Positions 24,036 to 33,741 of a DNA stretch of 39,854 nt are shown piece after piece (position 1 is the stretch's first letter; the number at the start of each line of letters is the position of its first letter). The notes beneath the pieces are model-generated. The model was given only the letters and a program-made list of their open reading frames with translations. It was not told the DNA's origin and searched no databases. The translations under genes were made by a program, and so were the position numbers. Source of the DNA: Mesotaenium endlicherianum (lineage: Eukaryota > Streptophyta > Zygnematophyceae > Zygnematales > Mesotaeniaceae); the NCBI GenBank assembly GCA_009602735.1, contig WELA01008917.1:809259-849112 (forward strand). Direction: 5' to 3'.

Positions 24036-24440
24036 CAAAGGTGCAAGTTGCCAGCCCCTAAGTTGATAGGAGCAACACAATAGGACCCCACCAACGCAGA
24101 AAAGAGGGCTGCCCAAAACAGCCTCATCTATGAGCGTGTATGCTGCCACCTGGCAGCCTCGGCCGCTAGAAGGTAGCAAATAGCGGGCGATCCGAGAACG
24201 CACACATAAAACAGGGCTGCTAGCTGCGCAACAAAGAGCGACGCGCGCATGCGTGCTCCCACCTACCAGCCCCAGATGGCACCAGCAGACAGCACGCAGC
24301 AGCGCCATAATGGCGCAACATATACTCAGGGTTATCAACTGGCCACCAGCCCGACGCACGTGGCGCGTGTTGCCACCTGGTGACCGCTGACAGCGCCAGC
24401 AGGCAGCAGTCAGCAGCACGATGGCGACATGCATAGAAGC
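24036..24440 (-). repeat. same satellite unit in inverted orientation
   Basis: The reverse complement of this stretch contains at least three copies of the same unit, with cores CCAGGTGGCAGC (24155-24144), GTAGGTGGGAGC (24267-24256) and ACCAGGTGGCAA (24378-24367), spaced 111 to 112 bases. The same flanking words (CTGCCTGCTGGCGC, GCGTCGGGCTG, TGTGTGCGTT) occur. The array is thus a head-to-tail block followed by an inverted block. Confidence 0.82.
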
Positions 24441-25404
24441 AAAGGTCTGCCCACTGCCAGAGAGGGGGAGATAGAGGGGGAAGTTGGAGGAAGAGGGGAG
24501 AGAGAGAGAGAGAGTGTGTGTGTGTGTGCGTCTCAGTCCGAAGGTTGCCCGATTTTTCCAGGAAGCATGCCCCATTTTGCCGAGCGTTAGCTGTCGAGAG
24601 CTAGCTGCCGAGGGCTACCACGAGAGCTGACGGCGTGCAATTACCATGGTGGAGAGAATTTGGGAGCCTCCGATATAAGCAGAATCCATAGCTGCAGAGC
24701 AACCAGGACCGGCTGCAGAGAGCAACCAGGACCGGCTGGGCAGGGGGTTCGTTTAGCCTGGACTTCAGGTTGTGCATGGCCTGGAAAGCACATGGACAGC
24801 CCTGCCTCATAAGCGGGAAACGTGTTTAGGTTTGTTGGGGTCTTCATACAGAACTTGTTTTGGCCGCTTTCTTAAAGTGTAAGAAACAGAAATTGTACGA
24901 GACATGATACGCTTGATTACGAAGTGATTTGAAGAATAGTGACGGTAGTGATGTGGAGTGGAAGATAGAGCACAAATATCGGGTGTTGTCTTCTTTGACC
25001 TTTGATCTTTGACTCTATCTGACAACGTTTGACCTATGATTGATGGTTCAATGCACGAATATATTATATTCTATAATGTTTTATATGGTGCCAGTTCTTC
25101 GCTTTGAGCTCGCTAGCTCGCCTCCTGTTGAGCGCTGCGTCCACTTGTGTCTCCTCAGGGAAACCTTGTCTAAGTTCCAAATCATTCCAAGTGCCCTTCC
25201 AAATGCGTTGAACTGCGCTGAACCCTCTCTTGCTCGCAGAGGAAATTAAGGGGAGAAAAGCTCGGTGCTGTTATACTGTATCCGCTGGTATCCGCTATAA
25301 TATTGTTCTGTGCACTTGCAGCTTGCTTTCTTAGTGGTCCCTTAAATTTTTTTCATCAAAACGGTGTCACATTGTATATCTTATCCATAAAAGCTGCAAT
25401 TACT
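24441..25404. other. intergenic region upstream of SET gene
   Basis: It holds a (GA)n(GT)n microsatellite (about 24478-24530), a local duplication of GAGCAACCAGGACCGGCTG (about 24697-24738), and several TTTGAC/TTTGATC words around 24997-25035. No coding exon was recognised. The last few hundred bases should include the promoter of the histone chaperone gene. Confidence 0.5.
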
Positions 25405-28400
25405 ATGGACAAGAGTAAACGGCAAAAGCAAGATGAGGAAGGCGCTGTTGATGAAGCTCTTGTTGTGGCTATAGAGCGTCTACAAGAAGTGCAGGACGAG
25501 CTGGAGAAGGTTTGTTCTTGTTTTTCTTTATATATAGCACATTCCGCATCGCATGACAGTCAGCTGCTTCCACTGGGCTTGCGCAGATAGTGCTGGTTGT
25601 TTCTTTGTTATTAGTCGATGCATAAACCTTGGGCTTGTCTTACATGCATTTACATGCATGATATAAATGTTGCCGTTTGTCTCACATCTTCATAGTTTTG
25701 AAAGTCTGATTCACTATGGTCTTGAATCAATTTTTGAGCTGACTCATGGCTTCTGCCAAGCCACCCTATAAGCATAAAATAAAAAAACCTTTCAAACCTG
25801 AGTGCATGCTTGTCTCGTATCTTAATGCCCCAGGCTTGTCTTGAGTGCGACTTGTTGCCTTGTCAGCGCTGTCGCTAATAAGGGTGAAAGAGTGTGGATC
25901 TGTGACTGCTGCATGTTCAAGAGGTAAAAGTAAATTGCTCTTGAGCGCTCAAGCTGACATCTTTGCACTTAGGGTTGATGCACCACATAGAACAGCTTTA
26001 GAATCAAAGTGGTGCATTTGTGAGCACTTCTGACCGCTTACACTCGGACTGGAACCACTCCTCTGCTTCCGTTATTCTACCACACCATCCTCCTCTGCCT
26101 CCTCCCCCTGGCAGCTGGCAGCAGCATTCTGTTGCTACGAGTCGCTTCAGGGCACCACACTCTGACATCTGTAAGCTTTACAGGATCGTTTAGTGTGGGT
26201 GGGTAAAGCTCTTGAGTGTACCTATCGGAAGCATGTGAGTGTCATCCCTTAGACTAGGGCACTTATCAGAAGCAATGAGGTGCAGTTAAGGGAAGACCCT
26301 GGACCACCACTTCTGCAGAAAAGTCAGTGGAGGCTTAGGCAAAACTCGAAGTGACACACCATCTGCATATCAAGGCACGTATTGCGCCCCAAGAGGCCAC
26401 CTGGTATCGCCCTTACGGCGGAGTTGGATCTTAGGGAAAAGGGGAGAGAGGGCAGCGTCTGGCTGCCACTTTTGAACCACGCGTGAGCTCCAGCGCAGCG
26501 CCAGAGGTGTGCACGACTCTGAGGGTTTCTCGCCTGCATGCAGGAGGTCAGCTGGTGAGCTGGTAGGGTGTGCTGGCGCTGGCGAGAGGGGAGAGGAAGA
26601 GGCGTGTGCTGGCGGTGGCGCTGGCTGCCCTCAGCAGGAGGGGGAGGGGGGGGGGGAGTGCTGCTCTATACGCATGCATGCTTCTGACACATGCGCGCTC
26701 CTGAGGCGTGCATAACGCTTGCATGCTCCTGATGGGGGGGCATGCACGCTCCTGATGCGTGCGTGCGTGCGAGCAAGCAGGTGAACGAGGAGGCGAGCGA
26801 CAAGGTGCTGGAGGTGGAGCAGAAGTACAACCGCGTGCGGCGCCCCGTGTACGTCAAGCGCACGGAGATCATCCGGGGCATGCCCGACTTCTGGCTCACC
26901 GCTGTGAGCGCTTCCTTCCCCTCCTCCTCCTCCTCCTCCTGCCAGGGAGAGCTGCGCCAGAAAGAGATGGAGAGAGTTGCGCCTGTGGCTGTGCCTGCAG
27001 TAGCTGCTGCTGCAGCAGCAGCAGCTGCTGGGGCTGGGGCTGGGGCTGCCGGGGCTATAGTTGCAGCTGCTGGGCCGACTGCTGGCGGTGCTGCAGAGGC
27101 TGCTCAAGATGCTGGGGTTGCTGGCGCTAGCAGCTGGTGGGTGGGGTTTGGAGGCGGAGGGCCCAGGGGTAGGGGAAGTGGATCAAGGGGGGNGGGGCTT
27201 GAGGGGAAGGGGGAAGCTGCAGCACGCTCGGCGTTCTGGCTCGCCCATTTCTCTGACTCGCGCAAGAGCGCACGCATTCTTGCTTCTTCCGGTGCTTCCT
27301 CGTACACACATGCATGCTGGTTGCTCGTCGTGCATTTTGCACGTCGGTTCCCCGTGCCATGTGGGCAGAGAGCGGAAGATTGATCTGGATCGATGTGGGT
27401 CTGGGCTCATATCTGCTCATTTGTGCACTCTTAACATCCTGCTCCTGTATAGCACCTGCACTGCACCGGACTGCAAATCAGCTGTTCGTTGCGGGTTTGG
27501 GCTTCGCTCCTAAACCTTCAATCATGCTTTCCTTCCCTCGTCGAGCGCCCGTGCACGCTTGGCCCTCGCTCCTCTTTGCCTGCCTGTTTTCTTACTTGCC
27601 TGCAGGGGGGGNNNNNNNNNNNNNNNNNNNNNNNNNNNNNNNNNNNNNNNNNNNNNNNNNNNNNNNNNNNNNNNNNNNNNNNNNNNNNNNNNNNNNNNNN
27701 NNNNNNNNNNNNNNNNNNNNNNNNNNNNNNNNNNNNNNNNNNNNNNNNNNNNNNNNNNNNNNNNNNNNNNNNNNNNNNNNNNNNNNNNNNNNNNNNNNNN
27801 NNNNNNNNNNNNNNNNNNNNNNNNNNNNNNNNNNNNNNNNNNNNNNNNNNNNNNNNNNNNNNNNNNNNNNNNNNNNNNNNNNNNNNNNNNNNNNNNNNNN
27901 NNNNNNNNNNNNNNNNNNNNNNNNNNNNNNNNNNNNNNNNNNNNNNNNNNNNNNNNNNNNNNNNNNNNNNNNNNNNNNNNNNNNNNNNNNNNNNNNNNNN
28001 NNNNNNNNNNNNNNNNNNNNNNNNNNNNNNNNNNNNNNNNNNNNNNNNNNNNNNNNNNNNNNNNNNNNNNNNNNNNNNNNNNNNNNNNNNNNNNNNNNNN
28101 NNNNNNNNNNNNNNNNNNNNNNNNNNNNNNNNNNNNNNNNNNNNNNNNNNNNNNNNNNNNNNNNNNNNNNNNNNNNNNNNNNNNNNNNNNNNNNNNNNNN
28201 NNNNNNNNNNNNNNNNNNNNNNNNNNNNNTCCCTCCCCCTCGTTCCCCCCCCAACCCGTCCGTCCTACTGTCAGTCCGCCCGCCTGCCCAGCAGCCCGCC
28301 TGCCTGCCAGTGTGCCCGCCCGCCCAGCTGCGGGCCTGCCAGACAGCCTGGCCGCCTGGCAGCTCTGAGCCGTGTGCGTGTGGAGCCCTCTTTCTCAAGT

Positions 28401-31400
28401 TGTGTATGGTGATTGGTTCTCCCGTACCGCCCTGTGCCTGCCAGCCTGGCACGATGCCTTGCCATGCGGGGCAGGGGAGCTCCTGCCTGGAGCCCGGCAG
28501 GCTCCTTCACTCACTCTCTCCCCCTCCCCCCCTTGGCAAGACTCGGCCATTAGACTAGCGCCTCGCTGCCTTGCTCGCTCGCTCGCTTGCTTTCTCAGCA
28601 ACACCGCGTGCTCGCTCACTCTCAGCCCCTTCTGGCCCCACCCACCGTCTGCCGCCCGTCGTTCGCCGCTCGCCGATTGCAAGCGCAAGTGCATGGCGTC
28701 GGGTGATGGTGCGCGTGTGCGTGGCGCTTTCGCATGCGTGCACGTGGTTGTGGGCATCAAGAGCAACCACAACGCTCATGGAGCTCCCGCTAGATATTGG
28801 TCCTCGTTGGTTCACTTTGGAGAATGCTCGCCCTTGCGCTGGCTCGAACCAGGCCAGCAGTTATGGCCTCGCATGTGCGCGTCTCCAGATCGGGCCATTG
28901 GGCACTCAAGCGCTCGAGCGCGTGAGCGTGTGAGCAAGCGAGCAACAAGACGAGGGTGAGCGAGCGCGAGGTCATGCGCGCGTTTTCTGCAAGTGAGCCA
29001 GCCAGCCAGCGAGCAAGGGAATGAGGAGGCAAGTGAGTGGTAGAGTGGCCAGGCGAGTGCGCGCGAGGATGGCGCTTTAGGGAGGCGTGCGGCCGGCTTG
29101 CACCGAGGAAATGCGGGCGTGCATCTGATCATGTGTTTGGGATCTACCCTCTGCCTCCTAAACGGCACCCCTGCCGTTATTTTCCCCGCCTGTCCGCCCG
29201 TCTGTCCCTCCGTCCAACTGCTCCGGCTGTTTGTCCCTTTGTCCATCTGTCCCTCTGTCTGTTGTTCCGCTGTCTGCCCGTCTCTCTCCCTCTCGATTTT
29301 TCCCGCCTGTCCGGCTCTTCTTATCGCCAGGTCCTTTTTTAGTTTCTGCTCGTTTCAACCGTGTAACAAGTTCTTTTTGGTTTCTGACAGCTCGTGTCTG
29401 TGCCCGCACGTGTTCATGTATGTGCGCGTGTGTGTGTGTGCGTGTGTGCTTGCCTGTCTGTCCGTGTGTCTGTGTGCCCATGTGGCTGTCCTGCGGGGGG
29501 AGAGGGGTGGCAGGCCTTCAAGTACCTGCTCAACCTGGACGTGGAGGACTCCCCGGACCTCAAGTCCGGCTACACCATCACTTTCGTAAGTGCTCTCTTG
29601 CGTTCGCCCTCTGCCCAGTCGTGCTCGCCCTCGCACACTCGCATTCTCTTCTGCACACTCGCACTTGTTCTTTGCACACGCGCTTGCCTTCGCAAATTTG
29701 TGCTTGCCCTCGCACACTCGCATGCGTCCTTTGCACATCTGTGCTCGTCCTTTGCATGCTCGTGCTTGCCCTCGCGCGCTGCTCCCTTCTGTACCGGCTT
29801 CGATTGCAGCAGCAGCCTGGCCAAGGGGAGGGCGCGGGCGAGGGCGTCAAGGGACGCCCATCAGGCCAGGCTCTGTATGGACGGGCTGTATGAGGCCGGG
29901 CTCTTGCTCTTTCCAGGAAAGGCGTCATCCTTGCAAGTCAACGTCTGCTCGGGAAAACGAGTCCCACACTGTGGAGACAGCGGTTTCTGCTCTTTTTTTT
30001 CTCTTGATTCGAAACAGCCACAGGCTACGGCCGGGTTCCATCACTTGCTCCCGGCACACGCGTACTCTTTCCTGCGTGCATAAGTTATTGTTCCTCACTA
30101 TTGCGCGCAATTGCGGGACAGAAACATGAAGTCGCCACTTCCTAGGACTCTCCTGCGGTTGGGAGCAAGCCACGTGTGTGTTCCTCTGGGCTGCAGCTCA
30201 TCACTCAAAAACGCGACAGTGTAGGACTGCAGAGGAGGGCTAGAGTGTGGGGAAGGGAGCGATGGACATACCATCGCTTGACTCTGCGGCGCAAGACTAT
30301 CGAGTTCTCTCTCACTTTCTTTTGGTGCATGTGGCGCGTGTATGTTGGTGTGTGTGTGTGTGTGTGTGTGTGTGGATGTGTGGCTGGGTGGGTGGGTGGG
30401 TGTGTGCGCGCGCGCGCGTGCTCTGGCGCAGAGCTTCAAGGAGAACCCGTACTTTGAGGACAAGCAGCTGAAGAAGGAGTTCAAGTACGTCGACGACGGC
30501 TCCGTCACCATCTCCGGCACCCCGCCGCACTGGAAACCCGGGAAGGTGCGGGCCAACAGGCACTCAAGAGTGTGAATCTGCTGCAAACTTGAATAGCCCC
30601 TGGCACCTTCCTCTGGCCGGCCCGCTTTCTGCGCGCTTCTCCAAGAAGCTCAGTCGGGCAACATCAATGGCTGCAGCAGTACCAGCAGCAGCAGCGGTTA
30701 GAGTAGCTGCAGTGTCTCTAGTAACAGAGGCAGCAGCAGCAGCAGCAGCAAGGCCGCATGCACAGCACAGCATGCACTCTGCAGAGCATATTGTGTCATT
30801 TGCCGGGCCTCTGCGTTTCTCTGGGATGTGCTGGTGCCCCAAGGCAGGAGAGGGCGGGGGGGAAGGATGGAAGTCTCACGCAAGCCCTGCGGCGGCTGCT
30901 CGGCTGCTCTGTGGGGCTGTGCCACGCCTGCAGGACCTAACAAAGGAGAAGGCGGAGGAGTCAGAGGAGGAGTCGGAGGAGAAGGAGGGAGCCAACGGAG
31001 ACGCCAAGAAGCGATCCCGACCCTCCAACTCCAGGTTTGGGTGCCCGCCAACCCGGCAACTCGTGAATTGTGTGCGGGGCGTGCGCGCACACCCTGTGGA
31101 GTGCACGCGTGCGCCGGTTGATGTCCGTGGGCATATGATCCTGTGCTTGTGCACGTGTGTGCGAGTGCCTGTGTGTGCGCGTGCATGTGCATGTGTGTGT
31201 GTGTGTGTGTGCGTGCGTGTGTGTGTGTCTGGTGTGTGTTTCATATTGCTGTCTCCTTGGGCAGTCGGGGTGACCGTGAGCCCACTGGCTGGCCATTTCC
31301 AGTTGACAGAGAGAGAAAGAGAGCCCACCCCAATATCCTCCCACGACATGCTGCAATTGCCACGAGCAGGAAGCCAACCCTCCTCGTGCAAAGCCTCTCT

Positions 31401-33741
31401 TCCTCTCTGTGTCTCTTGCTCTGTCTCTCGCCCTGTTTGTCACTGTCTGTCAGTGGAGGCAATGCCAACCTCCTTGAGAAGCACAAAAAATAAACGACTG
31501 TATGCTTGGAGCACCGCTCGCAGCGAGAGAGCAGCCTCTTCACAACGATGTGTCAGTTTCGGGATGAAAGTGAAAAATAAGTAGATGGGGGTGAGACCAA
31601 GGAGAAGGAAACGTGGGTGGGCGATGAGGGGGTGTCGGCGAGGAGTCACGGTGCAAGGTGTGATTGCGTGTGCCGGCCACCCCCCTCTAGAAGGAACTGA
31701 TCAAGTCTCGGCTCTCTTTGGCGTTTGCTCGATGGTGGGGTGGAATTGGCTTGCACGCACACGCGCACGCGCACGAACACGCCGTCCTGCACGCTCGCGT
31801 GCTTGTGTTCGCACACGTTGTCCTGCATGCGCGGCAGCTTCTTCAACTGGTTCTACGAGTCGCAGAAGAGGGACGCTCTGGATCTCATCGTCGACGAGGT
31901 GCGCCTCCTCCCCTCTCGCCCCCCATACAGCCGCCCAGACTATTGTGCAAATAGGAGGTTGACCCTAAGCTACTTATACAAAGCGTACATGTACAGCCAT
32001 CTTCAAAGGGCGTCCCCTCAGGCCGACACCCTAAGTATATCTACAACCTGATGAAGTCAACTGTCGAGACCTCGGATCTGAAGGGCGGGGTCACTTCCCG
32101 AAAGAAACTACAAGGCTGCCACGAGACCATCAAGAATATCATCAAGCCCCAGCAGAAGCCAGCATAAGCATTTGCAATGTTACAGTTGTCGGGTGTGAGT
32201 GTAAGCAGAGCTCGTCAAAGCAGCGGGTCTACATGGGGGTTTGGTGACAAGCAGGAAGAATTTAGATCAGTAAGCATTCGACGGGCGAGAGGAGGGAAAG
32301 CAGTTGTAAGGTGGGAACAGCAGGCAGAATGGCAGGCAGAGGGGCAAAAATGGCAGGTTGATTTGTCGACCAGATGGACACGAGCAAGCATTGCATCGGG
32401 AGCAAGAGGCTCTTGGCGGGGCTGGTGGATCCTCGCGGCACTGACAGCTGGCATCCGCCCGTTCGTCCACTTGCTTCCAGGTGGCGGAGTGCATAAAGGA
32501 CGACTTGTGGCCCAACCCCCTCAAGTGGTTCTGCGCGGTACGCGTCTCAATCCAGCTGACTCAAGGACTCGTGTCTGGGGGTTGCAGTGTAGAAGGGCAT
32601 TAGCAATGGAAGAGAGGTTGGAGGAAGAGAGCAAGGGGAGAGGGGGGGGGGGAGCAAGGCTCAGCCACAGGATCTTGCTTCGGAGGGGGAGAAAGTGCCA
32701 CTTGGTTGCATCTTGATCGCCTCAGAGAGGACCGAGGGCCACCTCGCTCTCTAGCACTGCTTGCGCTGTTTGGTGGCTGGTGGCTGTTGCCGATTACTGG
32801 TTGCCGATAGCTGGTAGTTTGTACCTGGTCGGCACGTCTTGTCTATGCTGTTGGAGGCCAAGCAAGCAAGCCGCATGGGATGTAGCCTCTGCCCTTTGAC
32901 TCGCCAATGTGATGGATGCAACGTGCTGTGTGTCTGTGTCGGAGAGTGGTAGATGCACAGTCAGTGCCGTCCAAGTGTTGCGGGGTGCAACATGTGGCAC
33001 GCTAGGGGTGTTGCGGAGCGGTGTCAGGCTGTGTGATATATGCATGCATGCCGCCCGTGCGGGATGCCCCTCGCGAGGGTACTGTTGACCATGAGGGAGC
33101 TTGGTTTGTTGCTGGTGCATGTGCTTGTCGTGTCGTGCCAAGTTGGATATGGAGCCAAGCGTGACATGTGTCCTACGTTGGAGGCTTGACATAGTTTGCC
33201 CTCACTTATCTTGTCTTGCCTTTTGAACTCCCACGATGTCATGATGTTGATGTCGGCCCAAAGAAGCGTAGCAAGTGTTGCCTGGACCTTCTTCGTAGTA
33301 CTCGTTAGAGCTGGTCGTTAACTTGAGAAATTGGGAAGTGCAGGAGGATGGGGACGACGAAGACGAGTTCGACGATGATGGCGATAGCGAGGACGACGAG
33401 GAAGGTGACGAAGAGGAGGATGTTAGCGATGATGAAGGGGACGTGAGTGTTTCGTGCATTGAAGCGTCCTCATGAATATGATGGTCGGGTATCGGTTGTG
33501 TGCCGCAGTCTTGTGTTACGAGATGTGCTTATCAATGGCTTCATACTTGATATGTTCGGGAAAATTGATCATATTGAACTGTGAGGTGATGTTGCGTTCT
33601 AGATGTGCTATTTGGGCAAGAGTTGCGGATTTTCTCAGAATATCATTGGCGTTTGATTTGTAAGAAAATCACTAAGTCGTGACGTCAACTAGTTGCTATA
33701 TGTGGTGCATTTTGCAGGATGAGAACGAAGATGGCCAGTAA
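25405..33741 (+). CDS. SET/NRP-type histone chaperone (NAP family), at least 9 exons, one exon missing
   Basis: Exons 25405-25509, 26781-26903, 29514-29585, 30432-30545, 30934-31034, 31838-31898, 32481-32537, 33344-33442 and 33718-33741 join in phase to 251 residues and a TAA stop. All boundaries are GT...AG. The order fits SET/NAP1-related proteins: an N-terminal dimerisation helix ([19 protein letters not shown] then [20 protein letters not shown]), [20 protein letters not shown], then the earmuff domain ([48 protein letters not shown]), [33 protein letters not shown], and an acidic C-terminal tail (about three quarters Asp/Glu in exon 8). Exon 5 adds an acidic loop with a basic AKKRSR patch. 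The family binds histones H2A/H2B and H3/H4 in the nucleus. Between exons 2 and 3 the family normally has about 17 further residues (a Phe-Leu-x-His-Pro motif); both flanks are phase 0, so a short exon of a multiple of three is expected, probably in the gap at 27612-28229. Exons 2-6 use almost only G or C in third positions; exon 1 and the last exon do not. Confidence 0.9.
26640..27080 (+). repeat. G-run, GCATGCTCCTGA repeats, (TCC)n and (CTG/CAG)n
   Basis: Around exon 2 of the chaperone gene: a poly-G-rich run (26640-26657), three near-copies of GCATGCTCCTGAT between about 26697 and 26757, (TCC)n at about 26920-26940, and a GCTGCTG/GCAGCAG-rich stretch at about 26997-27075. All except the 123-base exon are simple or low-complexity sequence. 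Confidence 0.65.
27193..27193. other. single N inside a G run
   Basis: One ambiguous base sits between six G and four G, again at a G homopolymer in an intron. Confidence 0.9.
27612..28229. other. assembly gap (618 N)
   Basis: The gap begins after seven G and ends before a C/T-rich tract. It lies in the intron between exons 2 and 3 of the histone chaperone and probably hides the short missing exon. Long open frames that cross it are artefacts of the Ns. Confidence 0.95.
28230..29310. repeat. low-complexity pyrimidine and CGCT/GAGC repeats
   Basis: Chaperone intron DNA: CCGCCTGCC-type repeats at 28252-28345, GCTCGCTCGC at about 28570-28590, GCGAGC/GTGAGC-rich DNA at about 28905-28975 (partly the inverse of the former), and GTCC/GTCTGTCC-type repeats at 29188-29310. 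No exon was recognised. Confidence 0.6.
29404..29478 (+). repeat. (TG)n/(TGTC)n microsatellite
   Basis: Alternating TG with GTCTGTCC variants, ending 35 bases before exon 3 of the chaperone gene. Confidence 0.75.
29590..29775 (+). repeat. minisatellite in intron after exon 3
   Basis: About six to seven degenerate units of roughly 25 to 28 bases built from GCCCTCGCACACTCGCA and CTTTGCACA(C/T)(G/C)TG words, starting five bases after the donor of exon 3. Confidence 0.75.
30345..30420 (+). repeat. (TG)n-(GGGTG)n-(GC)n tract
   Basis: A GT run, then four GGGTG-like units, then an alternating GC run. It ends only about 12 bases before the acceptor of chaperone exon 4. Alternating purine-pyrimidine DNA of this kind can adopt the Z form. 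Confidence 0.88.
31140..31235 (+). repeat. (TG/GC)n alternating repeat
   Basis: Long interrupted TGTGTG/GTGCGTGCG repeat in the intron between exons 5 and 6 of the chaperone gene. Confidence 0.8.
31955..32167 (+). other. 71-codon open segment behind a splice-acceptor-like site; possible alternative last exon
   Basis: In the intron after chaperone exon 6, an ATAG acceptor-like site at 31951-31954 is followed by 70 sense codons and a TAA. The peptide starts [20 protein letters not shown] and includes [36 protein letters not shown] and KPQQKPA. The composition looks like real protein, not repeat, and the surrounding frames are broken. Exon 6 ends in phase 0, so it could splice here directly and give a chaperone form without the acidic tail. 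Alternatively it is a relic of another gene or of a retrocopy. I do not recognise the family. Confidence 0.35.

Noticed and set aside
22312..24440. CRISPR-like array
   Set aside because: Units are about 113 bases, degenerate throughout, without short identical repeats and unique spacers, in a eukaryotic genome.
22216..24575. Cys-rich open frames of 100-200 codons
   Set aside because: They are translations of the tandem satellite; frames on both strands look alike and follow the repeat.
27314..28558. Very long open frames (up to 414 codons) across 27.3-28.6 kb
   Set aside because: They are created by the 618 unknown bases, which cannot contain stops in translation; no real coding evidence.
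28741..28800. Missing chaperone exon at a [12 protein letters not shown] peptide
   Set aside because: It does not match the family's FL-x-HP region and lacks proper splice borders in phase.
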